Assembly (NCBI GenBank): GCA_003056245.1
Contig: MVDH01000001.1
Span: 1,984,716 to 2,048,715, forward strand
From: Cellvibrio sp. 79
GTDB lineage: Bacteria > Pseudomonadota > Gammaproteobacteria > Pseudomonadales > Cellvibrionaceae
Reading direction: 5' to 3'
DNA length: 64,000 nt
Of this stretch, positions 16,176 through 24,786 are shown piece by piece. A model generated the notes under the pieces. It made no database searches and had not been told where the DNA came from. It was given only the letters and a program-made list of their open reading frames with translations. The position numbers and the translations under genes were made by a program. Position 1 is the first letter of the stretch; each line of letters starts with the position of its first letter.

Positions 16176-17633
16176 TCAAGGGCCAGGATTAAAACTTAAG
16201 GAAACTTTCCCAAGTTCTGTTTTGCCCTTAGCCTGAACTTGAAAACGCTGGTCACTCAGGGTAAACGGAATACTCACCAGCTCGTGATCACCATGTTCAC
16301 GTGCAACTTCGATATGGAATTCATAGCTTCCTTGTGCGAGCGGATTACCAAAATCATCGCGACCATCCCATTCCAGGTGATAACTTGCAGGCTTTTCCGT
16401 TGCACCGCTAATTGCATCAACCAATCCATCATCCAAACGGCCCTGGCGACGCCACCAGAGTTTTAGTTCACGTAACCACCGTGAGTTGTCACCCAGCAAA
16501 CGCAAATGTTTAACAGGTTTTGCTGTGCTGTCACTTATCCAGAGAGCCAGATAAGGTTTGCGATATTCCGCCACGGATTGATTTGGAATTTCATAGTCGA
16601 TTACAAAAGGAATTTTATTTTTCCAAAAACCATAGGCTTTGTTTTTTTCGATGTATTGATACCAATTACTAGTCGCAAATACGCGCCCATGTTCATCAAC
16701 CACCAAAGCAGCAACCCCGGCAAGTGAATTTGCCCATGCTATTCCCTTCACGGGGGGCTTCACCACTAACGTTTGCGCAACGGCGGTTGCAGTAAAACTA
16801 TCCGCAGCGGTAACTATTACCGACGGTGCAAATTCTGCCGGCCAGCCATCGCGCGGATTAATAATCGTGCTTAAACGATAAGGGCCAATTTTTTGTGTAA
16901 AAGACACATCCTGTTGATCGATAATACTGAGCGCGCTGGCTGTGGCGGCAAACTGTGCAACAGATATTTTTTCAAAGGTATTATTTGTCTCGTTGAAAAC
17001 CGGCTTGCATAAATCCACCGCTATTGCATCCTTGCTCCAGCAACGCTGCTGGCTACCTATGCGTAACCGAAGCGATTTAAGTGCGTTCTGGTACTGCTCA
17101 TTTACCCTGGGCTTTTCAGCAACTTTCAATTCATCAAGGCCCGATTCACCAAGACCGAGCTGAATAATGAATTGATCCAATATCCATGCATGCCAGTAAA
17201 TTCCGGGGGCAAGTGCTACGCGATCATCCCTGCGCAACTGACCCGCCAATTGTCGCAACTGCGCGCGATCCGGTAATTCATTACTAATACGAGCTTGCTG
17301 CCATTGCGCTTCCAGATCACCCAACCGACATGAAAATGCTGATTGCGATTGATATTCCCACTGCATACAGCGTTGATGCAAATCCGAATCAGGGGATTTT
17401 TTCGCAGCGCTAAATTCAGCGGCTGCGATAGCATTTAATTTTTCTATCCCGATTTGCAATTGCTGCTGCAATTGAACTGTTAATTGTTTTTCTTGTGCAG
17501 GATTAATCGCCTGGAAACTTACCATTAAAGATACATTTTCAAGGGGTAACTCGAACTCTCCGGCAGAAACAGCGGGGCACCACCAACCTGCCCCGCTCAT
17601 CAACAATGTACATACTTGCAGCACTTTTTTCAT
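16176..17633 (-). CDS. Secreted ApbE-like / DUF2271 fusion protein
   Basis: 485 residues with a signal peptide ending near PAVSAGEF. Residues about 30-330 resemble an ApbE (FAD:protein FMN transferase) fold: TIINPRDGWP corresponds to the HIIDPRTG motif and the following SVIVTAADSFTATAVAQT to the Mg-binding loop. The key Asp of the usual DALAT pattern is replaced (TAVAQ) and the His of HIID is Thr, so transferase activity is doubtful. Residues about 335-485 (WDGRDDFGNPLAQG, HIEVAREHG) form a DUF2271 domain. DUF2271 and DUF4198 are known companions of flavinylated redox systems. A role in periplasmic electron transfer to iron is an inference. Confidence 0.75.
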   Translation of the reverse strand: MKKVLQVCTLLMSGAGWWCPAVSAGEFELPLENVSLMVSFQAINPAQEKQLTVQLQQQLQIGIEKLNAIAAAEFSAAKKSPDSDLHQRCMQWEYQSQSAFSCRLGDLEAQWQQARISNELPDRAQLRQLAGQLRRDDRVALAPGIYWHAWILDQFIIQLGLGESGLDELKVAEKPRVNEQYQNALKSLRLRIGSQQRCWSKDAIAVDLCKPVFNETNNTFEKISVAQFAATASALSIIDQQDVSFTQKIGPYRLSTIINPRDGWPAEFAPSVIVTAADSFTATAVAQTLVVKPPVKGIAWANSLAGVAALVVDEHGRVFATSNWYQYIEKNKAYGFWKNKIPFVIDYEIPNQSVAEYRKPYLALWISDSTAKPVKHLRLLGDNSRWLRELKLWWRRQGRLDDGLVDAISGATEKPASYHLEWDGRDDFGNPLAQGSYEFHIEVAREHGDHELVSIPFTLSDQRFQVQAKGKTELGKVSLSFNPGP

Positions 17634-17699
17634 TGGCAATCATTCAACTCATTTATAGCGAGCAACATTTTTCATTAGCTGCTTATACGAACATTTACT

Positions 17700-18650
17700 T
17701 TATTTTGCTGCTGTTGCTTTTTCTTGCTTGTGTTCGCGCTTGGGTAATGGATCTTTAGCGGTAACAGTGCCGTCTTTATCCAAATCCCAACCACTGAAAA
17801 TACGTTCGCCGGATACGCCAAACTCTTGCAAAGTTAAATCATCATTCTTGTCTTTATCCAACGCACCAAAACGCACGTGAGCTTGCTTGATTTGACCCGC
17901 ACGTACATTTTTGGCCTGGCGATCCAAACGGTTTTCAAATTCCAGCAAATATTCCTCAGCGCTGATCCATGAATCCTTATTGGCATCAGTTGCGTTGAAA
18001 CTATTTTTGCGGTCCTGATCAAACTCCGCACGCGTTACCTGCCCATCACCATTTTTGTCATAGATAGCAATAAATCCACTAACAGAATGCGAACTTGGCA
18101 TTGATAACGCTGAGCGAGGGCGTGGTTTCTCATTTTCATTTTGCGCAGTTCTCATTTCAGGTACGGGAGTGTTTGTATCAATAACACCGCGACCCGCTTT
18201 ATCCAGATGAGTAAACGCACGGCTGCCAGAAGCTTCATATTCAGCCCAGGTCATCTTTTTATTTTTATCGGTATCAACCGAATCAAAACGAATTGCTGTT
18301 TGGCTTATCTGGCCTTTACGCTCTTCGCTTAATTGCTTTTCCAAACGCAACGCGTACTCTTCCACGTATTCATTTTCATCGATACGTTGATCTTTATTCA
18401 GATCCATCCCCGTTAACCGGCTCGCGCGAGCATCATCAAATTCTTTGCGGCTCAATTCACCATCGCCATTTTGATCGTACTCATCAATAAACCAATAACG
18501 ATCTGCAAAACCATCGCCGTGGTCGCGCTGGAAAGATGAGGTTGGTTTAGCATTTGCTTCAGCGATTTTTTGCTGGGGTGCAGTATTGCAGCCACTTAAT
18601 GCCATTAACACCAGCGCACTGCTAGCGCCAAGATAAAAGTTATTTTTCAT
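17700..18650 (-). CDS. EF-hand lipoprotein with duplicated four-loop unit
   Basis: A 316-residue lipoprotein (lipobox ALSGC, Cys21). Eight EF-hand-like loops are readable: DQNGDGELS, DLNKDQRID, DTDKNKKMT, DKAGRGVID, then DKNGDGQVT, DANKDSWIS, DKDKNDDLT and DLDKDGTVT. The two halves (about residues 50-165 and 190-300) align to each other, so the gene arose by internal duplication. Loop 4 of the first half lacks the usual ligand spacing. The protein probably binds Ca2+ or another metal in the periplasm or at the outer membrane. It lies between DUF4198 and DUF2271 genes, which implies a role in the same metal system. Confidence 0.8.
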   Translation of the reverse strand: MKNNFYLGASSALVLMALSGCNTAPQQKIAEANAKPTSSFQRDHGDGFADRYWFIDEYDQNGDGELSRKEFDDARASRLTGMDLNKDQRIDENEYVEEYALRLEKQLSEERKGQISQTAIRFDSVDTDKNKKMTWAEYEASGSRAFTHLDKAGRGVIDTNTPVPEMRTAQNENEKPRPRSALSMPSSHSVSGFIAIYDKNGDGQVTRAEFDQDRKNSFNATDANKDSWISAEEYLLEFENRLDRQAKNVRAGQIKQAHVRFGALDKDKNDDLTLQEFGVSGERIFSGWDLDKDGTVTAKDPLPKREHKQEKATAAK

Positions 18651-18688
18651 AGAATACCTGACCAGAAATTAAATCGATTCAGTTTGAA

Positions 18689-19498
18689 TTAGAGCGCAGG
18701 CTCTACCTGAAAACTGAGTGTGTACACATAACCGTAATTGGGGGCTTCCGCATTTTTTGGAGCCGGTGCCGTATGACGAGTGTGCAATAAATAAATGCCG
18801 GTATCGGCCATCGCTAATTCCGCCTCACCTTTAGTATTAGTGGTGGCGTTGAGATAGGGTTTTTCATGTTCACTGCCGTCCTGGGCTTTAAATACACTGA
18901 TTTCCTTGTTGGCTAATGGCTTACCATCCAGCAACACTTTTACCGCAAATTTTTCACCGGCATAAACATCGCTCGGATGCGTTACCGGCACAACTTCCAG
19001 CCCTTTACTGTAAGGTTTAAGCGCAACGGCCGTAGGTTTATCATTGGTGATATAGGTTTCAGCCAGAGTAACTGATTGGTAATGGTCCACCAGTTTTGCG
19101 CCAGCAGGTAAGGCTTCTTTGGGATCACGAATTGCTTTGCGCTCACCATTTAATTCGTAAAAACGAAATACGGCACCGTAACGCAATCCGGTACTGAAAC
19201 GATAAGTACCCTTTTCTGTTAATTGGTGCTCAATCAACGTGCGGGTTTTAAAAGCCTCCAAACGGCCAGGCTTTTGCCACACGCCTGCCGGAGTCAGGAG
19301 TTGGAAGTCACCTTTGTCGAAGGCAACATCCGGCTGGAAAAACACTTCCGCAAACCCGGCATCCAGCGAAACCCAGCTTTCATGGGCTGGTGTAAAGCTA
19401 ATCGGAGCTAAAAACGGCGTATGCGCGCTCACGGGCATGACCAACAATGCGCTTAACATCACAGGCAAATTAGCCAGGAAAAAACGGGATAATTTCAT
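18689..19498 (-). CDS. DUF4198 periplasmic protein
   Basis: 269 residues from an ATG behind GAGGAGTG; a start 15 codons earlier lacks a signal peptide context. The signal peptide ends in VSAHTPF, giving a mature N-terminal His that could bind metal. The body is beta-rich, with the PSDVYAGEKFAVKVLLDGKPL segment and a C-terminal GIYLLHTRH typical of DUF4198 (related to NikK-like metal-uptake components). It is first in the minus-strand cluster, right below a Fur box, and probably supports iron or other metal delivery. Confidence 0.8.
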   Translation of the reverse strand: MKLSRFFLANLPVMLSALLVMPVSAHTPFLAPISFTPAHESWVSLDAGFAEVFFQPDVAFDKGDFQLLTPAGVWQKPGRLEAFKTRTLIEHQLTEKGTYRFSTGLRYGAVFRFYELNGERKAIRDPKEALPAGAKLVDHYQSVTLAETYITNDKPTAVALKPYSKGLEVVPVTHPSDVYAGEKFAVKVLLDGKPLANKEISVFKAQDGSEHEKPYLNATTNTKGEAELAMADTGIYLLHTRHTAPAPKNAEAPNYGYVYTLSFQVEPAL

Positions 19499-19895
19499 AA
19501 AACACTCCTCAGAAGACCGAATTCCGGCCAGACGGAAAATCACGTGCGGCTATATAAACTTAGGCGCCACCCTATTTTAAATGATAATGCTTATCAATAA
19601 CAAATGTAGTTAAATTTCAGAAAGAACACAATAGGTCATGTTTCGGTCAATGGACCCGATATGCCTGAATCCTTTTAAACAGGCAAATAGCCAGATTGCG
19701 CTATCCGATAATTGATCAGGTATCTTGATTGAGGACGCTCATAGGGACGAAATGTGTTGGCAGGAGTGATGGGCTGTTGCAGGAAACTGGTCAATGAATG
19801 TGTGCCGAGGCAAATCAACCAGTTAAGGTATGAAGCGTGTGGATTTTATGTATCGATTGCAGAGCGACAGAACAGAAAATGAAACGCAAATACAA
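19499..19895. other. Intergenic region upstream of DUF4198
   Basis: It holds the Fur box at 19582-19596 and otherwise no ORF or hairpin that I can support. The remaining 300 bases separate the iron cluster from a small lipoprotein gene. Confidence 0.4.
19582..19596. promoter_or_regulatory. Fur box upstream of the DUF4198 cluster
   Basis: The sequence TGATAAT-G-CTTATCA matches the 7-1-7 Fur consensus TGATAAT-N-ATTATCA at 13 of 14 palindromic positions. It is about 85 bases upstream of the DUF4198 start, a normal promoter position. It predicts repression of the cluster by iron-loaded Fur. Confidence 0.8.
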
Positions 19896-20132
19896 TCAAG
19901 ATTTTGTAAGAGAGTTTTTATCTACAGCTTCTGAAACTTTACTGTCATAACCATTTTGGTTCAGCGAGGATTGGCCCGTACAAGCTTTGCGTTTTTCCTG
20001 CGATAGATTATGCATAGGCGCACATTTCGTATTAACAACGGCGGCAACATTTTTTTGCGGGGAGTTTTGACAACCGTATAGTGCCAATATAATTAATGTA
20101 ATACTGGTGATGGAGAAGATTTTGTTTTTCAT
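19896..20132 (-). CDS. Small lipoprotein of unknown function
   Basis: 78 residues from MKNKIFSITS, chosen because it gives a clean lipoprotein signal (ILALYGC, Cys near residue 20); a longer start adds 29 charged residues with no signal character. The mature part is short, hydrophilic and has two more Cys. No family recognised. It lies upstream of the iron cluster with a weaker Fur-like site 110 bases before it. Confidence 0.5.
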   Translation of the reverse strand: MKNKIFSITSITLIILALYGCQNSPQKNVAAVVNTKCAPMHNLSQEKRKACTGQSSLNQNGYDSKVSEAVDKNSLTKS

Positions 20133-20513
20133 AAAAAAGCCGGGCAACCATTGCAAAATTGATGATGGCAGTTGGTAATCAATCCTTTCTCTACTCCGTC
20201 CTCGCAACCATTTGCCCATCGCTAAAAGTCGCCCATTTTAAACAGCAATAATTATCAACAACAAATAATATTAAGTTTATTTTTTGCCTGAAAAATACAT
20301 AAATTTGAACTTTTTAAACTATGCAATCCACATATTCTTAAAAAAGAAGATATAACTGAATCAAAGAAAGCCGATGTGAGACACGCTTAATGAGTTGTAT
20401 TTTTAGGCAGAGAAAAAGGGGAATTGATAGACGGATATTTTCGAAATGCTATTAAACAAGAAGGGCGCAATCAATGCACCCTTCTTGTTTACGAAAAATA
20501 AATCTACAACAGA
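20133..20513. other. Intergenic region with weak Fur-like site and a terminator
   Basis: At 20243-20257 the right half ATTATCA of a Fur box is perfect but the left half is poor (10 of 14 overall). The strong hairpin at 20454-20490 ends the DUF4142 gene. I see no gene in the rest, which is AT-rich. Confidence 0.35.
20454..20490. terminator. Strong terminator after the DUF4142 gene
   Basis: A long stem (aaacaagaagggcgca / tgcacccttcttgttt, one bulge) with a short loop and T/A flanks lies directly downstream of the minus-strand gene ending at 20514. Confidence 0.85.
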
Positions 20514-21029
20514 TTACGATTTATCAGCCGGCAACTGCTGGGCCAGATAAAGTTGTTGCAATGAAACAGGTAAAGCATTTTTAGCATAACTACGTATATT
20601 TATGTCATTTGACTCCATGCCTTTACGCATTAAAGCAACCAGTTTTTTACGCTCTTGTAATCGACGCTTGCTATACGCCTGGTTAAATTTTTCACCTTCC
20701 AGCCAGGGTGCAACTCCGCCTGCAGTCAATTGTTTTTCATTGAGGGTTGCATTATTGGCAACAGCAATCTGAGTTATCCGAGCCAAATTTTGCAAACCAT
20801 TCAGTATTGCTTGCTGCTCACTCAACATACGTTCTGCATAAGCTTTTACTTCGGCATTATCAGATTTCAACAGCGCCAGCTTTGCAGTTTTGATTTCCAG
20901 AATCGTGGTACGAGTTGCAATCTCAATAAACGACTGGGTATCCAGTTCATTTTGAGTCTGTGCGCTAACCCCAGGAGCAAAAACGATTAATACTAATAAA
21001 TTAGCTAATAACGCCTTTATATAACGCAT
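20514..21029 (-). CDS. DUF4142 periplasmic protein
   Basis: 171 residues with a signal peptide (ends GVSAQTQ) and a helical, ferritin-like four-helix body. The DTQSFIEIATRTTILEI start and AKAYAERML-like helix (VKAYAERMLSEQQ) match DUF4142. Members are stress-associated periplasmic or surface proteins of unknown biochemical role. It stands alone with its own terminator, and its connection to the iron cluster is only by proximity. Confidence 0.75.
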   Translation of the reverse strand: MRYIKALLANLLVLIVFAPGVSAQTQNELDTQSFIEIATRTTILEIKTAKLALLKSDNAEVKAYAERMLSEQQAILNGLQNLARITQIAVANNATLNEKQLTAGGVAPWLEGEKFNQAYSKRRLQERKKLVALMRKGMESNDINIRSYAKNALPVSLQQLYLAQQLPADKS

Positions 21030-21703
21030 CGATTTATAAGCCCAAAAAGCAAGTGCCTCCGGCTACTTAGCAACAAACAACGATCCTTTAGTCCCTCGCG
21101 ATTGATAAAAGAAGAAATATCATTCAAGACCATGCCTGAATGGGTGTACAAACTCATTATAGAGGAAAATTACGCCAGTTTGGCGCAATTTTAATCATAT
21201 TTTAACTTCGTTTTTTTATAAAACTGCGTTAATTGAAATAAAAACCTGCTTTCACATGAAGAATTTTACTATTTGTCAGGCAAATGCCTGTGTTTCGAAT
21301 CCGTACACCCTATCTCATCCGCCAACCGGAATTCCTTTGGGATGACTACGGGGCGAGGATGCAAATCAGCATTTCAAGGATGAGCCCTGCCTTAAAATCA
21401 TTCTCAAAATGGGTAGTGGTTTGTAAAAAGTATCTTACCCTTACCTGCATTTTGGTCTGCTCTCATCGTTAAAACTGTCGATAAACAACCGTGCTCACGA
21501 TCATTTCCTGTCATTTCTTATGTATTGAAATGAGACAAACTCAATATGTTCCACTGGAAAAACCTTTTGTTTGCGCCAATTTAGCTTCAATAAATACCTA
21601 TCATTCGACACATGAAAATTATGAATTTTAAAAATGGCATACCATTTGCTAAACACAAAGCAACAATTTTAATTTTCATCAACACGAAAAAAGGTATTTG
21701 CTG
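21030..21703. other. 674-base region without a supported gene
   Basis: An AT-rich stretch between the divergent DUF4142 and RMF-like genes. Two short palindromes are visible, CAGGCA-AA-TGCCTG at 21277-21290 and tcatttc-N9-gaaatga near 21512-21534. The one 62-codon ORF in it has no ribosome site and a composition like random sequence. A small RNA is possible but I cannot define one. Confidence 0.4.
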
Positions 21704-21910
21704 ATGACACCGAAAGAGCTGGGAAAATGGGCTAAAACCATGGGAATTAATGCACCAAGCCTGGATGCAGGGTTTTCTTGCTGGATAAAAAGTGCAACGA
21801 GTGAAGAACGAAAACAATATCTTATTGAATGGTGGGATGGCTGGTACGAAGCATTGGATGAGAGCTTGTCATTCCAAAAAAATAATTACGAAAATCGTTC
21901 CGCTGCTTAA
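21704..21910 (+). CDS. RMF/CrpP-like small protein
   Basis: 68 residues from an ATG about 10 bases after AAGG. The C-terminal part with EWWDGWYEAL resembles the WxxGWxEA pattern of ribosome modulation factor and CrpP-like proteins, and the middle has a single Cys after a Gly-Phe, also seen there. RMF dimerises 70S ribosomes in stationary phase; CrpP-like relatives are poorly understood. The match is short, so the family call is tentative. It is followed by a large palindromic element. Confidence 0.5.
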   Translation: MTPKELGKWAKTMGINAPSLDAGFSCWIKSATSEERKQYLIEWWDGWYEALDESLSFQKNNYENRSAA

Positions 21911-21923
21911 ATAAAAATTTGAG

Positions 21924-22036
21924 TGCGCCAACACATTGGGTGTAGTTACCAGCAGCCCCTACGGACGCTTTCTGCTTCTAGCGGATTTTGCCTCTCGCGA
22001 ACTGCTCCTGGTTTTTACACTCAATGTGCTGGCGCA
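21924..22036. repeat. 113-base palindromic element (MITE-like)
   Basis: The left arm (21924-21955, starting tgcgccaacacattgggtgt) and the right arm (22002-22036) are near-perfect reverse complements, about 28 of 32 bases, around a 46-base centre. It lies between two convergent genes. The arms lack GTTRRRY, so it is not an attC site, and the stem is far longer than a terminator. A non-autonomous mobile element or a folded RNA are the main options. Confidence 0.6.
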
Positions 22037-22054
22037 TTCAATCATCTGTTTACT

Positions 22055-23566
22055 TTACTTTCTGCTTTTTGCCTGATTACTTTTTTGCGCGGATAAATCA
22101 TCACGTGCAATCAATTTACCCCGTAAAATAATCCAGTTGATAGAGTCATAAGCTGAAACATCCTCCAACGGATTTTTACCCAATAACAGTAAATCCGCTC
22201 GTTTGTATTTCGCTACGCTGCCAATTTCTTTTTCCAATCCCATACGCTTGGCATTGCCAATAGTCAGCGCTTTAAATAAATCTGCCAAGGGAATCCCCAT
22301 CGCCACCCAGCGATTCATTTCCATCCGCCCATTAAAGCCGGGAAATTGTGTATAAATCGGGCCACTCGGGGTATCGCTACCAAATACCAATAATGATTTT
22401 TGATTAAGCGGTTGGCTAACCTGTTGAACACGCGCTAATAAAGGCTGGTAAACCGCTTTTATCTGTTGGTATTTTTGCTCTTCGGTGAGCGCTGCATCTT
22501 TGCCAAAATAACCACCAATTTCATTTTTCATCCATTGCCCGGCCGGAGTTTGATACCAGTTAATTAATTCTGTGGTCATGTAATGAGGAAGAGAGGGTTG
22601 CTGAAAAAATGCAGGATTTAATAATTCCTGCTCCCCATAAATAACTTGCACTGATGGTTGCACGGCAATCGTTGACTTGATTAAACGCCCGGTAATTTTC
22701 TCCAGCTCAGCAGGTGTTGTGGTGGATGGTGCATTCCACAAACCGTGTACCACCATATCCACACCGGTAGCCAATGCGAACTCATAGGATTCTTGCGAAT
22801 TCCCGTGGAGAAACACCGGTAAATCTTTCTTATGCGCTTCTTTTACCAACTCACGCACAATCGCCTCACTCGGAACCGGCAGATTTTTCTGTGCACCAAA
22901 TCCTTTTTCATAAAAGATTTTTGCGCACAATGCGCCATCCCGTTTCATCGCCGCAACAAGATGTGCGGGTGTATGATCCGCAGGATCTGCAAAATCCAGG
23001 TGGGCGTGTGAATGCCGGTCATGTAAGAAGTAACGCGCCGCATCCATTTTTTGCAATGCTTCATCAGGGATATTCACAATAGGATATCCACCGGGTATGG
23101 GTGCCGGCGCACAAAAGTAAGCCTTGGGGGCTATTGGCTGGCTGTTCCAATTATCGATAAACACTTTGGTATTGGCCAAATCCAGCAGAGTTGTGAATCC
23201 GGCATAAAGATAACTTCTGGGAATTTGTGCCGCCGCTTGCTGATAAAAATCGGCCTTCTCCAACTCACCATCAGGCACACCGGGCACGCCGCGAAGATGA
23301 ACGTGGGTATCAATCAAACCGGGAATTAAATATTGCCCTGTACCATCAATCACTTTATCGGCGTTAAATACCCGTGCTCCAATAGCCTGTATTTTGCCCT
23401 GCGCTATTAACACATTAAGTGGCTTAGCGCTCAGGATTGCATCGGCATTTACTACAGTGACATTGCGAATAACGAGCGACTCCGAATCTGCACCATTAGC
23501 ATCTGCAGCGAACGCGCCAAAAGAAATCAGGCTAAAAAGAATTGAAACGAGGGGGTGAATTTTCAT
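22055..23566 (-). CDS. Secreted amidohydrolase-family metal hydrolase
   Basis: 503 residues with a signal peptide ending FGAFAADA. The metallo-dependent hydrolase signature is present: DTHVHLRG around residue 98, HGNS and VHGLW His ligands in the middle, and FGSDTPSG with the catalytic Asp late in the sequence. C-terminal GSVAKYKRADLLLL is typical of the imidazolonepropionase-like branch. Substrate unknown; secreted relatives often act as dipeptidases or on cyclic amides. It is divergent from a membrane AraC-type regulator 145 bases away, which may control it. Confidence 0.82.
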   Translation of the reverse strand: MKIHPLVSILFSLISFGAFAADANGADSESLVIRNVTVVNADAILSAKPLNVLIAQGKIQAIGARVFNADKVIDGTGQYLIPGLIDTHVHLRGVPGVPDGELEKADFYQQAAAQIPRSYLYAGFTTLLDLANTKVFIDNWNSQPIAPKAYFCAPAPIPGGYPIVNIPDEALQKMDAARYFLHDRHSHAHLDFADPADHTPAHLVAAMKRDGALCAKIFYEKGFGAQKNLPVPSEAIVRELVKEAHKKDLPVFLHGNSQESYEFALATGVDMVVHGLWNAPSTTTPAELEKITGRLIKSTIAVQPSVQVIYGEQELLNPAFFQQPSLPHYMTTELINWYQTPAGQWMKNEIGGYFGKDAALTEEQKYQQIKAVYQPLLARVQQVSQPLNQKSLLVFGSDTPSGPIYTQFPGFNGRMEMNRWVAMGIPLADLFKALTIGNAKRMGLEKEIGSVAKYKRADLLLLGKNPLEDVSAYDSINWIILRGKLIARDDLSAQKSNQAKSRK

Positions 23567-23712
23567 GCTGGCTCCGTCAGTTAAATGGATATCGAGCCGG
23601 ATTTTCGCGATAAATACCCATCACAAACGACCTGAAACGCGATTGAGGACCTGAAAACGGGTAAAATCGATCCGAAATATCTATAAAAATCACATCGCGC
23701 TTGGGAATCGGC

Positions 23713-24765
23713 ATGCAAGAAAGTTTTATCCATATCTATTTATCAGCGGCGATTCTTTGTTTACTGCTTGCGTTGGGCTTTTTAATTTCGCCCAAATTAC
23801 AAACCTTATCCTCCCGTTTGCTCGGCATTAACTATGGGCTGTATGCCCTGCAAAACTTTCTGGCTGTGTTGATTCTGGGTTTTGGGTGGGAAGTGGCGAT
23901 GATTTTACGGGCAACCATTGCCATGACATTAGGCCCAGCCATTTACTTTTACTACGCCAGCTTGGTGGGCGATATGCGCTCCACCAAAGCCCACGCTCTA
24001 CACTTTTTGCCAGCATTGTTTGTACTTGGAATCTGGTTGACGAAAGTTCCACTGCTGTGGAGTATCGACTATTTAATTATCAGCAGTTTCGCGATCTACC
24101 TTGTAGTCGTCATCCGTCTCTTAATAGGTGCACGGGCCCGCTTGGAATCATTGGGACAATATGCGGATTCAGCCTATCGTTGGCTGTTAGTTCTCGGAGC
24201 TTTAATTGCCATCAATCTGGTGGTGGAAGTATGTGCCTATCTGGAAATACGCAATGGAGTCAAACCAGGTGAATCCGTTTCGGCACTGGTGGGATCTTCA
24301 GTCTTTTTACTTTTCCATATCATCACCTTGTTAATGGTGATTGTTCGTGCACCGCTGATGGAATGGATGCACGCCCTGCAAGACATCCGCACCAGTAAAA
24401 CCAAAAACCTGAGTGACGATGAAGCCAAAGTAATCTTCGAACGTTGGGAACAAGTCGTGGCAGAACGCCAGCTCTATAAACAGGAAGGTGGTATTACGTT
24501 GGAACATGCAGGCCGAATTCTGGTAATTCCTGCGCGTCAAATATCCCAGGCGATTAATCGCATTTATGGCGGCAGCTTTTCGCAATATTTGAATGATTGC
24601 CGCGTGAAAGCCGCACAACAATTATTAACCGAACAAGAAGACATGCCGATCACTGCGTTAATGCTTGAAGCAGGTTTTAGTACGAAATCAAATTTTAATA
24701 AAGAGTTTCAGCGAGTAACGGGGGTTTCACCGAGTGAGTATCGTAAGAAAGTGAAAGAACAATAA
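23713..24765 (+). CDS. AraC-family regulator with multi-pass membrane sensor domain
   Basis: 350 residues from the ATG at 23713 (a TTG four codons earlier is less likely). The first 230 residues form about seven hydrophobic helices, like the 7TM input domain found in some AraC regulators. The C-terminal 100 residues are a double helix-turn-helix of AraC type (ARQISQAINRIYGGSF, MLEAGFSTKSNFNKEFQRVTG, SPSEYR). It therefore reads a membrane or periplasmic signal and acts directly on DNA. The nearest candidate target is the divergent amidohydrolase gene. Confidence 0.85.
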   Translation: MQESFIHIYLSAAILCLLLALGFLISPKLQTLSSRLLGINYGLYALQNFLAVLILGFGWEVAMILRATIAMTLGPAIYFYYASLVGDMRSTKAHALHFLPALFVLGIWLTKVPLLWSIDYLIISSFAIYLVVVIRLLIGARARLESLGQYADSAYRWLLVLGALIAINLVVEVCAYLEIRNGVKPGESVSALVGSSVFLLFHIITLLMVIVRAPLMEWMHALQDIRTSKTKNLSDDEAKVIFERWEQVVAERQLYKQEGGITLEHAGRILVIPARQISQAINRIYGGSFSQYLNDCRVKAAQQLLTEQEDMPITALMLEAGFSTKSNFNKEFQRVTGVSPSEYRKKVKEQ

Positions 24766-24786
24766 AATCTTATCGTTCTTTTTTAC

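Noticed and set aside
21285-21330. A tRNA-like tail (ttcgaatcc followed by ccgcca)
   Set aside because: The bases either side of TTCGAAT do not pair as a T-stem and no anticodon arm or acceptor partner lies upstream, so it is probably chance.
21924-22036. attC site belonging to the integron in this window
   Set aside because: The long palindrome has no GTTRRRY/RYYYAAC boxes at its ends and is 16 kb from intI on the far side of core-type genes.
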